A stretch of DNA of 64,000 nt, taken from Pseudomonadota bacterium (lineage in GTDB: Bacteria > Myxococcota_A > UBA796 > SXON01). Positions 53,300-61,940 of the stretch are shown piece by piece. The notes beneath the pieces are model-generated. The model saw nothing but the letters and a program-made list of their open reading frames with translations, had not been told where the DNA came from and ran no database searches. The translations under genes and the position numbers were made by a program. Every line of letters begins with the position of its first letter. Position 1 is the stretch's first letter. Where the stretch lies: positions 1-64,000 of the forward strand of contig JAUXTN010000067.1 in the NCBI GenBank assembly GCA_030684355.1, written 5' to 3'.

Positions 53300-53983
53300 A
53301 TGCAGGACCCGATGCGCCCGCGGGCAACCCAACAGCTCCCGCTCACGCGCAACCACCTTTATGCCCTGGGCGCGCTCTCCGTCGCCCTGGCGGTGCTCTC
53401 GTTCTTCGTCGGGTTCCAGACGGGGCGGGGCAAGGTCGTCGCGCCGCCGCCGCCCCCGATAGCCAGGTTCGTGCCGGACGAGGTCGCCCAGGGTGACCTC
53501 GAGGTGCTCCTCGCGGGCGTCGAGCAGGCCACGGCCGGCGATGTCCCGTTGGGGTTCCCGGACGAGCTTCCCCGCACCGAGGTGCCCGTCGTGCCGCCCA
53601 CGCCCCTCGAAGGCGCCGCGGTGGGCGCCCCTGTGCCGGCCGCGCCGCCGGCGCCGAACCCGTTCCCCGCCGAGGCACGCCCCGGCACGATCGCGTTGAC
53701 GGGCGGCGGTGGCGTCGTGACCCCGCCCGCGGCGGACATGCCCACGTCCGGATGGGCCATCCAGGTGGCCGAGCACGCCGTCGAGGCGGACGCCGACCGC
53801 TACGTGGAGACCCTCCAGCAGGCAGGCTTGTCCGCCTACAAGGCCGTCGCGCTCGTCGAGGGGCGCTCGGTCTGGCGCGTGCGGGTCGGCGGCTACGCCA
53901 GCAAGGACGGCGCGACCGCGGCGCTCTCGGCGGTCTCGAGCAAGGCGGGCGCCGCGAAGGCCACGGTCACGCCGGCGCCCTGA
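53300..53983 (+). CDS. SPOR-domain membrane protein
   Basis: A 227-residue protein: cytoplasmic tail, one helix near 20-42, a long Pro/Ala-rich periplasmic linker, and a SPOR domain at about 150-225 (GWAIQVAEHAVEADADRYVETLQQAGLSAY, then WRVRVGGYASKDGATAAL). SPOR domains bind glycan strands lacking stem peptides and are found in septal proteins such as FtsN. It could be an FtsN-like division protein, but this is inferred from the fold alone. ATG 53300 has no strong ribosome-binding site. Confidence 0.82.
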   Translation: MQDPMRPRATQQLPLTRNHLYALGALSVALAVLSFFVGFQTGRGKVVAPPPPPIARFVPDEVAQGDLEVLLAGVEQATAGDVPLGFPDELPRTEVPVVPPTPLEGAAVGAPVPAAPPAPNPFPAEARPGTIALTGGGGVVTPPAADMPTSGWAIQVAEHAVEADADRYVETLQQAGLSAYKAVALVEGRSVWRVRVGGYASKDGATAALSAVSSKAGAAKATVTPAP

Positions 53984-54016
53984 TCGGCGTTCGCCCGTGC
54001 GGAGGGCCCGCTGCGC

Positions 54017-54045
54017 TTGACACTGGGGGCCGCGCGGCGGATGCT
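54017..54045 (+). promoter_or_regulatory. Promoter candidate for the LysM gene
   Basis: TTGACA (54017-54022), 17 bp, GATGCT (54040-54045). Consensus -35 and a -10 with three matches. A start near 54052 would leave about 15 nt before the ATG at 54067. Confidence 0.42.
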
Positions 54046-54066
54046 CGGTGGGCTGCTGGAGCGCGG

Positions 54067-55122
54067 ATGTTGGTCGGGTGGTTGAGCCTTTCGATGGCGG
54101 TGGCGATGGCCCAGGAGGGCACGACCGCCATGGGTGGCGCCGCAGGAGCCCCGGACTTCTACGTGATCCAGAACGGGGACACGTTGTGGGACATCTCCAC
54201 GCGCTTCCTCGGTGACGCCTACGTGTGGCCGGAGCTCTGGTCGGTGAACGAGTACATCACCAACCCGCACTGGATCTACCCGGGCAACCGCATCTACTTC
54301 CGCCTCGGGGATGCCCTGAACCCGCCCTCGGCCGGCGTGAACGACACCGGCACCCTCGCAGACGGCTACACGCCCCCCGTGCGCGTCGAGGAGGCGGCCG
54401 AAGTCGCGTGTGACTTCCCGCCGCTGTACGACCGCCGCTACGATGGCGTCAAGCTCTCCGCGCCTGGGTTCCTCGGCGACGAGGACACCCTCGAGCTCCG
54501 GGGCACCGTCTACAGCGCCGACACGCCCGCGCACGAGCTCGGCGAGGGGAACATCCTCTACCTCGACCTCACGGACACCGGCGACGTGGACTGCGGCACC
54601 CTGCTCGCCATCTACCGGCGCCAGGGGAGCAAGGTGAAGGGCGCGGACGGGCCCATCGGCCACGTCTACCGCGTGCTCGGCGTGGCGCAGGTGCTCCGCG
54701 TGGACGACCACATCGTCACCGCGAGCGTGCGGGACAGCTGGTCCGAGATCGAGCACGGGGACCTCGTGGGCACCCCCATCGCCGTCGACCTCGAGGTCGA
54801 CGTGACCGCGCCCCAGGGCGACACCGAGGCCACGATCATCGCCCGCCTGTCGGATGAGCAGCGGCTCGCCTCGACGGGCGAGACCGTCTTCCTCGACCGC
54901 GGCACGAACGACGGCGTGGATGTCGGTACGTCCTTGTACCTGGTCGAGCGGCGCGACGGCCCCAATCCCGACGGCAAGGAGGACGAGCGCCTCCCCGAGC
55001 GCGTCGTGGGGCGTGTCGTGGTGGTGCGCGCCGAGCCGGGCGTCGCGACGGGCGTGGTGGTGGACGCCGCGCGCGACGTGCAGATCGGGCTCCGCGCCGT
55101 CGCCACGGTCAACGCCGAGTAG
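54067..55122 (+). CDS. Secreted LysM-domain protein
   Basis: A 351-residue protein with a signal peptide (MLVGWLSLSMAVAMA) and an N-terminal LysM domain at about 33-82 (YVIQNGDTLWDISTRFLGD, ending IYPGNRIYF) that binds peptidoglycan glycan chains. The remaining 260 residues are beta-rich and include possible repeated segments (VYRVLGVAQVLRVDDHIVTASV; ERVVGRVVVVRAEPG). No enzyme domain is recognised, so it is probably a cell-wall-associated structural protein. Confidence 0.8.
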   Translation: MLVGWLSLSMAVAMAQEGTTAMGGAAGAPDFYVIQNGDTLWDISTRFLGDAYVWPELWSVNEYITNPHWIYPGNRIYFRLGDALNPPSAGVNDTGTLADGYTPPVRVEEAAEVACDFPPLYDRRYDGVKLSAPGFLGDEDTLELRGTVYSADTPAHELGEGNILYLDLTDTGDVDCGTLLAIYRRQGSKVKGADGPIGHVYRVLGVAQVLRVDDHIVTASVRDSWSEIEHGDLVGTPIAVDLEVDVTAPQGDTEATIIARLSDEQRLASTGETVFLDRGTNDGVDVGTSLYLVERRDGPNPDGKEDERLPERVVGRVVVVRAEPGVATGVVVDAARDVQIGLRAVATVNAE

Positions 55123-55186
55123 CCTCGCCGCCAGGCAGGAGGCGCACGGGCGGCCTGCCCATCTGGCGACCGCCGTCGCATGGCGC

Positions 55187-55214
55187 TTGCCGAACCAGCC
55201 GCCGTGCCTAATGT
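55187..55214 (+). promoter_or_regulatory. Weak promoter candidate for dprA
   Basis: TTGCCG (55187-55192), 16 bp, TAATGT (55209-55214) lies 43 bp before the dprA start. The match is partial. Confidence 0.3.
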
Positions 55215-55256
55215 TGCGCTCGACCCGGCCGCACCTCCCGTTTGGGAGTCCAGGTC

Positions 55257-56318
55257 ATGCAATCGTTGGAAACCCCCTGGCCGGGTCTGGCCGTGCTGTC
55301 CGCGCGGGTCGACCTCTGGCCGGTCGTGCAAGCGTGGGCGGAGGCGCCGCGCTCGCTCCGGCTCATGCCTGGGTTGGAGGGGCACCTCGAGCACCTTCGC
55401 GCCTCCGGGCTCTCCGCGCGGGATGCCGCGCGCGTGCTCGATACGCCCGCGTGGCGCTCCGGGCGGCGGGGGGTCCAGTTCCTCCACGCCGGGGCGTCGG
55501 GCTGGCCATCGGCGCTGGTCGGGCTCCCGTGCGGCCCGGTGGCGCTCTCCGTCGAAGGAAACGCCTCGTTGCTGGCCCGCCCGACCGTCGCGATCGTGGG
55601 CGCGCGGGCGTGCACCTCGTACGGACGGGAGTGGGCCGCGCACATCGCGGGCGCGGTGGTCTCCGCGGGTGCGGTGGTCGTGTCCGGCCTCGCGGCGGGC
55701 ATCGACCAGGCGGCACACGGGGCCGCGGGGGGCGCCACCGTCGCGGTCCTGGGCCAGGGGCTCGACGCGCCGATGCCCGCCTGGCAGCGTCGGGTGCGGG
55801 AGACGCTCCTCGAGCGCGGCGGGTGCGTGATCTCGGAGATGCCCCCCGCGGCGCGAGCCACCCCGTTCACGTTCCCGATCCGGAACCGCATCATCGCGGG
55901 CCTGGCGTGCGCAGTCGCGGTGATCGAAGCCGGCGAGCGCAGCGGCGCGCGCAACACGGCGACCCACGGCCTTCGCTACGGGCGGGAGGTGCTGGCGTTG
56001 CCCGGCCCGCTCGGCGCCCCGGCGTCGTTCGGCTGCCTCGACCTCATCGAGCAGGGCGCGACGCTGATCCGCGGCGCCCACACCGTGATCGAGGTCGCGG
56101 GGCTGGTGGCGAAGCGGTCCACCGCGGAGGGAGGCCTCTCCGAGCCGATCGGGGAGGCCGGGCTCCTGCGATACCTGGGGACGCCCACCACGCCCGAAGA
56201 TCTGGTCGCTCGCACGGGGATCTCCTTCCCCGATGTCATGGCGCAGCTCGGCCTGCTCGAATTGACGGGGCGCGCGATCCGGTTACCGGGACGCCGCTAC
56301 CGGGCGCGCACCGAATGA
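55257..56318 (+). CDS. dprA: DNA-processing protein DprA
   Basis: A 353-residue DprA (Smf). It binds incoming single-stranded DNA during natural transformation and loads RecA. A poorly conserved N-terminal SAM-like region precedes the Rossmann fold with VAIVGARACTSYGREW, SGLAAGIDQAAHGAA, VAVLGQGLD, NRIIAGL, NTATHGLRYGREVLALPGP and GCLDLIEQGATLI, and the winged-helix DML1-like domain ends the protein. ATG 55257 is preceded by GGAG at 55245-55248. The stop overlaps the smg-like start by ATGA. comM and recA elsewhere in this window complete a transformation theme. Confidence 0.93.
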   Translation: MQSLETPWPGLAVLSARVDLWPVVQAWAEAPRSLRLMPGLEGHLEHLRASGLSARDAARVLDTPAWRSGRRGVQFLHAGASGWPSALVGLPCGPVALSVEGNASLLARPTVAIVGARACTSYGREWAAHIAGAVVSAGAVVVSGLAAGIDQAAHGAAGGATVAVLGQGLDAPMPAWQRRVRETLLERGGCVISEMPPAARATPFTFPIRNRIIAGLACAVAVIEAGERSGARNTATHGLRYGREVLALPGPLGAPASFGCLDLIEQGATLIRGAHTVIEVAGLVAKRSTAEGGLSEPIGEAGLLRYLGTPTTPEDLVARTGISFPDVMAQLGLLELTGRAIRLPGRRYRARTE

Positions 56319-56578
56319 GCCGTACTCCGATCCAACACCTCGAGCTCGATCCGCGCGCGGGCGACTTCCTGGAGATGCTCCGGGACCTCGGGCACCTCGA
56401 CGAGCCCGCGGTCGAGCGGCTCACCGAGCAGCTCGTGGCCCAGCCCCGGCCGGGTCGGGTCGTGACCTACGAAGAGCTGCGCCGGGCCGCGGCGATCCTG
56501 CTCTTCGACGCCGAGGCTGGCATGCGCGCCGACTCCAAGGAGCTCCTCACCCAGGAGTGGGCGCGCCTCTTCAGCTGA
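56315..56578 (+). CDS. smg: Short Smg (DUF494)-like protein
   Basis: An 87-residue protein overlapping dprA by ATGA. It matches only the C-terminal half of E. coli Smg (157 residues): FLEMLRDLGHLDEPAVERL resembles the FLLFLEQIQVLNLETREMV segment, and VVTYEELRRAAAILLFD resembles the FDLEDLKWVILMVLFN segment. The N-terminal half is missing. smg follows dprA in many Gammaproteobacteria, so this is the same pairing in reduced form. Function is unknown. Confidence 0.75.
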   Translation: MSRTPIQHLELDPRAGDFLEMLRDLGHLDEPAVERLTEQLVAQPRPGRVVTYEELRRAAAILLFDAEAGMRADSKELLTQEWARLFS

Positions 56579-56584
56579 ACCCGT

Positions 56585-56601
56585 CCGCGCTGCGGGCGCG
56601 G
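56585..56601. terminator. Small GC hairpin between smg-like and HTH genes
   Basis: CCGCGC (56585-56590) pairs with GCGCGG (56596-56601) across TGCGG. It sits between the two converging stop codons (56578 and 56621). No T run follows. Confidence 0.3.
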
Positions 56602-56620
56602 TCCGGGGCCGTCGGCCGAA

Positions 56621-57400
56621 TCAGAGGGGAAGCAGCTCGGCGATGCGCTGGATCGACTGGATCGTTCCATTCGGGTGGCGCCCGGGGACGCGCGCGGCGG
56701 CGGCGGTGGCCGCGTCCGCGATGTCCGCCGCGATGAGCGCGTAGCTGCGGGGGCCCTGGTCGGTGTCCACGACGACGAGGAAGGCCGTTCCGGCGGGGGC
56801 CGCGGTGGCCTCCGGGGCGGTCGGCTCCACGGCGCGAGCCGGGGCGGCGATGGGCGCGGGCGCCGCGATCGCGGGGACCAGGGTCAGGGGCGCCGGGGCG
56901 CTCGTGGGTGCTGCGCGGGGCGCCCTGGGCCGGGCCGCCACCACCGGGGGCGCGGGCGGCTCCACTTCGACGGGGCTGTCCCCAACCTGCCAGACGGGCG
57001 CGATCTGGCGACGCTGGCGGTAGGTCCGCACGTTCTCCGCGGTGACGCCGGCGAGACGGGCAATCTCGGCGTCCGGCACGGTCCCCAACTGATTGAGAAA
57101 GGGGTCGAGCGCCGAGCGGCGGCCGCGGAAGGGGCGGTCGGTCAACGGCTCGGACGCGGGCTTCGACACCGTGACCTCCGACTTATGCCCCTGGTAGGCG
57201 GGGATGCCCAGCTTCTTCCGGTAGTTCACGACGAGTGTTCGCGAAACGCCTGCCTGGTCAGCGATCTTTTGATCGGGAACTTTCCCTAGGCGATTGCGGT
57301 AGGCGGCAAGTACGGATTTTTCCGGCACGGAAACCTCATGGGCGACGGGCACGGAGCCTAACGAAATTTTGCGGGTGTCACCCAAAGTGGCGCGTTCCAT
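56621..57400 (-). CDS. Protein with tandem helix-turn-helix-like repeats
   Basis: About 259 residues. Two related modules occur in the first half: YRNRLGKVPDQKIADQAG-VSR-x-LVVNYRKKLGI and FLNQLGTVPDAEIARLAG-VTA-x-NVRTYRQRRQI. Each looks like a helix-turn-helix. An Ala/Pro-rich linker follows (about 135-205), then a 50-residue domain (FLVVVDTDQGPRSYALIAAD to IQSIQRIAELLPL). The start is uncertain: ATG 57400 or GTG 57328, the latter preceded by GAGG. An AT-rich stretch with TATTAT on the minus strand (57449-57444) suggests a promoter just upstream, at the end of the antiporter gene. A DNA-binding role is inferred; the family is unknown to me. Confidence 0.65.
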   Translation of the reverse strand: MERATLGDTRKISLGSVPVAHEVSVPEKSVLAAYRNRLGKVPDQKIADQAGVSRTLVVNYRKKLGIPAYQGHKSEVTVSKPASEPLTDRPFRGRRSALDPFLNQLGTVPDAEIARLAGVTAENVRTYRQRRQIAPVWQVGDSPVEVEPPAPPVVAARPRAPRAAPTSAPAPLTLVPAIAAPAPIAAPARAVEPTAPEATAAPAGTAFLVVVDTDQGPRSYALIAADIADAATAAAARVPGRHPNGTIQSIQRIAELLPL

Positions 57401-57450
57401 CCAGGGCCGGAGGCGTTTGAAATAGCCGTGTAAGCTCTGAAAAATAATAG

Positions 57451-59586
57451 TTACACGACACTTTCTTCCTGCCCGGGCCCACGTGGGTGGTTTGCGCCGT
57501 GCACAGCGAGGAGAGAACACGGAAGATCCGTAACTAGCGGGTGAACCCGTACGTCGAACAAATTCATTGCCAGTCCCCATTCCGGCCCAACGCTCGCAAC
57601 CACCAGGTCGTAGTGGACGGCCATTGTGAGCAGCGCCGGGATGGCGGCTTCGCCCTTGGGCGGCTGGAACACGGTGACCAGGGTTTGGGGGTGGAGGGCC
57701 AGGCGGTCCGCGATGGATTTTGCCGCTTCGGCGTGCTCTCCACCCGGGAGCAGCAGGACGCGGCGCGGTTGGACGAGACCCGTGTCATGAAACATGCAGA
57801 CCGTCTGGCGCGCATGCTGTGTGATTTCCAACAGTGGTCCGCCCAACCAGGCCGTACCCATCAGCGGTCGGTGCAGGCCGAGCACGATGACGTCGGCCTC
57901 CTTCAGGGCGGCGACGGCCACGATGTCCCGGGGCGGCGACGACGACGGGAAGCCGAAGGCCTCCACCTGCGCGCCGAGACGCGTCGCCTCGGCGGCCAGG
58001 AGCTCGGCGGCGCTCGCCCCGGTGTCGTCTTCGTCCAACGACGTGCCCTCCGGGAACAGCGTCGCCTGGTCCCCGATGGGGATGAGGCGCAGGGCCCACC
58101 CGCGCGCGCCAGGCCCCCGGCACAGCGCGGCCGTGATGCGCGCGAGCCCCACGGCGCTCTCCGGGTGGGCGACGCAGGCAAGCACGGCATTCCGCTGCGG
58201 AGAGGCCTCTGCGGTGCCGGCGAGCACCCGCTCCGGCGGCTGGAGCCAGCCGATGAGGGGCGAGGTCACGACGGTCGTGACGACCGCCATGATGACCAAC
58301 ATCGTGAACAGGGTGGGGGACAACACGCCCAGGTCCCGGCCGATGTTGAGGATCACGAGCTCCATCAGCCCGCGCGTGTTCATCAGGATGCCGATGGTCG
58401 CGCTCTCGCGCCACGAGAGGCCCCCGAGCCGCGCGGGCACGGCGGTCCCGGCGATCTTGCCCACCGTCGCCACCAGGATGATGAGCCCGCACCAGGCCCA
58501 GAGGGTGCCACCCGAGAGGAGCCCGATCTCCGTCCGCAGACCCGTGAACGCGAAGAACAAGGGGAGCAGGAGGACGACCACGAGGTCCTCCACCCGCCCG
58601 ATCAGCGCACGCACGACCTGCCCCTGGCGCGGTACGACCACCCCGAAGAGGAAGGCCCCGAACAGCGCGTGGATGCCGATGGCCTCGGCGAGCGTTGCGC
58701 ACAGCAGCAGAGCGAGGAGGATCGCCGCCACGGCGGTCTGCCCCAGGTCGTCCGTCGTTCCATAGCGGGCTGCGACCCGGGCCAATAGCGGCCGCAGCAC
58801 CCCGACCATGGCAGCCACGAACGCGACGGCGAGGCCGGTGGTGACGATGCCCATCCCGAAGCTACCGGCCCGAACCACCGCGATGGTGACCGCCAGGAGG
58901 CACCAGGCGGTCACGTCCCCGACGGCCGCGCACGTCAGCGTGAGCGCGCCGATGGGCGTTCGCATGAGCCCACGCTCCGAGAGGATGCGGGCGAGCACCG
59001 GGAACGCCGTGACGCTCATGGACGCGCCCAGGAACATCCCGAACGCGACGTAGGGCACGTCCGGGGTCGAGAACACCGGGTACAGGCCCAGCGCCAGGAT
59101 GGTCCCGAACAGGAACGGCACCACCATGCCGTACTGGCTGATGACGAGCGCCAGGGGGCCGCGGCTCCGGACGAGGCCGAAGTCGAACTCCAGCCCCACC
59201 ACGAACATGAAGAGGACGAGGCCGAGCTGGCTCACCGCCGAGAGCGCGTCCATCCCCTCCGGGGGGAACAGGGCCGCGAGCACGTCGGGCGCCACCGCGC
59301 CGAGCCCAGAGGGGCCGAGGAGGATGCCCGCGACGATCTCCGCCACCACGAGGGGCTGCCCGATGCGTCGGAACCCGATCCCCGTGACGCGGGAGACGGC
59401 CAGGATCACGGCCATCTGGACGAGCAGGAGGGCCAGCGCGCTCAGGTGCAGCGCCCCACCGGCCTCGGCGGGCGCAAGCGCTTTCGTCGCTGCTGGCGCG
59501 TCGAGGCCTGACCCGAGCTGAAGCATGCCCCAGGACACGACGCCGAGGACGAGCAGGCCGACGGCCATACGCAGGGGGCTGCTCAT
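57451..59586 (-). CDS. Kef-type cation/proton antiporter (CPA2 family)
   Basis: A 711-residue membrane protein. The N-terminal 440 residues form the CPA2 transporter core with about twelve helices (QPLVVAEIVAGILLGPSGLG, FMFVVGLEFDFGLVR, SMSVTAFPVLARIL, VGDVTAWCLLA, and MNTRGLMELVILNIG). A C-terminal cytoplasmic region of about 240 residues has a universal-stress-protein-like fold (DVIVLGLHRPLMGTAW). The family exchanges Na+ or K+ for protons. Start ATG 59586 gives a direct N-terminal helix (SSPLRMAVGLLVLGVVSWG). It is upstream of the HTH gene on the same strand. Confidence 0.87.
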   Translation of the reverse strand: MSSPLRMAVGLLVLGVVSWGMLQLGSGLDAPAATKALAPAEAGGALHLSALALLLVQMAVILAVSRVTGIGFRRIGQPLVVAEIVAGILLGPSGLGAVAPDVLAALFPPEGMDALSAVSQLGLVLFMFVVGLEFDFGLVRSRGPLALVISQYGMVVPFLFGTILALGLYPVFSTPDVPYVAFGMFLGASMSVTAFPVLARILSERGLMRTPIGALTLTCAAVGDVTAWCLLAVTIAVVRAGSFGMGIVTTGLAVAFVAAMVGVLRPLLARVAARYGTTDDLGQTAVAAILLALLLCATLAEAIGIHALFGAFLFGVVVPRQGQVVRALIGRVEDLVVVLLLPLFFAFTGLRTEIGLLSGGTLWAWCGLIILVATVGKIAGTAVPARLGGLSWRESATIGILMNTRGLMELVILNIGRDLGVLSPTLFTMLVIMAVVTTVVTSPLIGWLQPPERVLAGTAEASPQRNAVLACVAHPESAVGLARITAALCRGPGARGWALRLIPIGDQATLFPEGTSLDEDDTGASAAELLAAEATRLGAQVEAFGFPSSSPPRDIVAVAALKEADVIVLGLHRPLMGTAWLGGPLLEITQHARQTVCMFHDTGLVQPRRVLLLPGGEHAEAAKSIADRLALHPQTLVTVFQPPKGEAAIPALLTMAVHYDLVVASVGPEWGLAMNLFDVRVHPLVTDLPCSLLAVHGANHPRGPGQEESVV

Positions 59587-59661
59587 GGCGGATCCGATCC
59601 TCGCCGTCGCGACTATCCCGAACGGCACGGGGGTGCCGATCCGTTGGCTCGGCCGCGCGGG

Positions 59662-61080
59662 CTAGCGGGTCGTAACGGTGCCGGCCGGCCAGTCGATGTC
59701 GGCGAACGGCTCGTAGAGATCCTCGGAATTGACGTTCCGGGTCTCGGTCCAGGTCAACGCGCCGCCGATGTAGATGTTCATCGTGACGTCGTTGTTGCCG
59801 TTGTACACGGAGCCCGGGTAGTCGTGGACGTACACCGTGAAGACACCGTTCTCCGGGTCATCGATGTTGATGTTCTCGGGGCCGGTACCAGGGATGTCGT
59901 CGATGTCGAGGATCGGGTCGTCCGCGGCGTCCCCGCGGACACCCCAGTCGAGCCCGGAGTACACGCAGTTGCCGAAGTAGCAGTCCCCGTTGCTGGTCAA
60001 CGAGCCGGCGGGGCGGACGAGGTGGAGGTCCATGTCGTCGCCGCTGTGGACCCAGAAGATCTCGATCCAGAGGTCGCCGGAGGGGATGGCCTCGAGGATC
60101 GCCGTGCAGGGCTCGGAGCGGTCACCGAGCTCGTTGGTGACGACCAGCTCGCCTTCGTAGGTGCCGGCGAGGTCGGGGGTGAAGCCGCTGCGGTTCGCGC
60201 CGCCGGCGGGCATCCGCGCGGTCGAGCCGCTCGGCTTCGTCACGAGGGTCCACTCGTAGTCGGTGATGGCATAGCCGGCGGGATCGTACGATGCGTTGCC
60301 GACCCACGTGGTGTCCTCGTGGATGGCCTCGACCACGTCGGGGTTGGCGGAGCACACCGCGATCGGCTGGTCGCCCGCGCCCGACGCGTTGAGCGTGGCG
60401 GACTTCATGCCCGCGGGGTCGTTGCTGCCGACCTGGAGCTCGCCGACCCAGACGTCGCTGGTGTCGGGCTCGAAGGTGACGGTCACGGGGGTCTCTTCGC
60501 CCGGCTCGAGCGAGATGGGGAGGGCGTCCGCGAGCGTGTAGGTGAAGACCGCGTCGGTCAGGCTCAGCGCGGTGATCTCCAGGGTCGCACCGCCGGTGTT
60601 GCGGAGGGCGAAGTCGGCATCCTCGCGATCGCCGACCGGGACGTAGCCGTAGTCGTACGAGCTCGGGTCGATCGTGAGCTCGGGCACGAGCCCGCCGCCG
60701 TTGAGCGTGACGATGTGCGGGGACTCGGAGTCGTCGCTGAAGACCTCGGCGGTGCCGAAGTCCTCCGCGCCCGTGGCCGTGTAGGTGATGACGACGTCCA
60801 TCGAGTCGCCCACGGGGAGGCGGCCGCCGGCGAAGCTCGTGACGGCGAACTCGGCGCCGTCGATGAGCACCTCGGTCACGGAGGCGGTGGTCTCACCGAT
60901 GCTCGTGATCGTGAAGGTCTGCGCTATCTCCTCGCCCGCTTCGCCGGAGCCGAAGTAGAGCGCGCTCGGGTCCACCTCGATCTGGGGGCCGCCGTCCTCG
61001 TCCGGCTTGTTCGGCGCCAGGTCGTAGTCCGGGGTGCAGGCGAGCGCGAAGAGAGGGACGAAAAGGATCGAGCGACGCAT
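59662..61080 (-). CDS. Secreted lipoprotein with ASH-like beta domains
   Basis: A 472-residue lipoprotein with lipobox LALAC (Cys15). Two or more ASH/choice-of-anchor-D type domains (ALYFGSGEAGEEIAQTFTI, DYGYVPVGDREDADFALRNTGGATLEI) occupy about 35-225. A PKD-like segment with ITDYEWTLVTKP follows, and the C-terminal 130 residues contain DMDLHLVRP and YVHDYPGS, as in secreted proteins of Myxococcota. GGAGG precedes ATG 61080. The function is unknown. Confidence 0.75.
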   Translation of the reverse strand: MRRSILFVPLFALACTPDYDLAPNKPDEDGGPQIEVDPSALYFGSGEAGEEIAQTFTITSIGETTASVTEVLIDGAEFAVTSFAGGRLPVGDSMDVVITYTATGAEDFGTAEVFSDDSESPHIVTLNGGGLVPELTIDPSSYDYGYVPVGDREDADFALRNTGGATLEITALSLTDAVFTYTLADALPISLEPGEETPVTVTFEPDTSDVWVGELQVGSNDPAGMKSATLNASGAGDQPIAVCSANPDVVEAIHEDTTWVGNASYDPAGYAITDYEWTLVTKPSGSTARMPAGGANRSGFTPDLAGTYEGELVVTNELGDRSEPCTAILEAIPSGDLWIEIFWVHSGDDMDLHLVRPAGSLTSNGDCYFGNCVYSGLDWGVRGDAADDPILDIDDIPGTGPENINIDDPENGVFTVYVHDYPGSVYNGNNDVTMNIYIGGALTWTETRNVNSEDLYEPFADIDWPAGTVTTR

Positions 61081-61190
61081 CCATGCCTCCGGAGTCGGGC
61101 GGCGAAAGATGGAGTCACGCCGCGCCGCGCAGCTTAGCATGAGATGGGCCGAAACCACCCCCAAATCAAGTCCCTGCGCTACCTTTTTGC

Positions 61191-61241
61191 ATGGGGCGGG
61201 GGTGCCCCAGTGAGGCATGGCGATGGGGCACGGATGCCCCA
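61191..61241. repeat. Two direct copies of a 19 bp palindrome
   Basis: ATGGGGCGGGGGTGCCCCA (61191-61209) and ATGGGGCACGGATGCCCCA (61223-61241) are near-identical, each an inverted repeat (TGGGGC/GCCCCA). Their starts are 32 bp apart. The stretch between the minus-strand lipoprotein stop at 61276 and the start at 61080 holds no gene. They could be an operator pair for the gene at 61080 or short transcript hairpins; the minus-strand side lacks the T run of a terminator. Confidence 0.7.
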
Positions 61242-61275
61242 CTCTGAACCTAAGCGCCGGGAAGAAGGCGGTGCT

Positions 61276-61890
61276 TCAACGGGTGTAGACGAGGTCGGCG
61301 GCGAGGGTGTCGGTCTCCAGGAGGACGAGCCCGAACCCGTCCGCGAGGTGGAGCACCCAACCATCCAGCGCGCCGTCCCCGGAGAGGGCGAACGCGACCG
61401 TTGCGGGGAAGACACCGAAGTAGGTGCTTAGATCCGCCTCGCGGGACGCGGTCACGCTCCAGCCCTCGTGCGTCGCCGGGACGGCGTCCTCCAGGGGTGA
61501 CCCCTCGACCCAGAGGGGCACCGCGGGGTCGTACGCCTCGACCGTGCCATCGTCGCCCTCATGGCCGCAGATCGCCACCCCGCCGCTCGTGTCGAGGTGC
61601 AGGGCGCCCACGGCGATGGCGCTGTCCCACGAGCCGCCCACCCGGAGCGCCACGCGCGTGTCTCCGCAGCCACCGGCCTCGTAGCGAGAGAGCAGGAGGT
61701 TCGCCTCGTCGAGCACGTCGGCCTGCTCGGGGTCCGCGAGCTGCTCGGGCGTCCGGTTGCGATAGGCGAGGAAGGCGCCCTCGGTGGCCGGCCAGAGCCC
61801 GGAAACGTCGATCCCGGCCTCTCCCACGGCCGCGCCGGGACCACATGCCACGAGCAGGAGGAGCGGGAGGACGGAGCGGACGCGGGACAC
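61276..61890 (-). CDS. Small predicted lipoprotein
   Basis: About 204 residues with lipobox LVAC (Cys16) if GTG 61890 is used; ATG 61923 gives an N-terminal extension of 11 residues. The mature part has no domain I recognise, is acidic, and contains two Cys (about C75 and C109, counting from GTG) that may form a disulfide. It is divergent from the vWA lipoprotein gene with only 50 bp between starts. Confidence 0.65.
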   Translation of the reverse strand: MSRVRSVLPLLLLVACGPGAAVGEAGIDVSGLWPATEGAFLAYRNRTPEQLADPEQADVLDEANLLLSRYEAGGCGDTRVALRVGGSWDSAIAVGALHLDTSGGVAICGHEGDDGTVEAYDPAVPLWVEGSPLEDAVPATHEGWSVTASREADLSTYFGVFPATVAFALSGDGALDGWVLHLADGFGLVLLETDTLAADLVYTR

Positions 61891-61940
61891 GGCGACACCC
61901 GGGATCGGCCGCAGTGGTATCATGAGGGCGGAGGTGGCGT

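Noticed and set aside
61191..61241. A CRISPR array
   Set aside because: Only two units with a 13 bp gap, palindromic, and no cas genes nearby.
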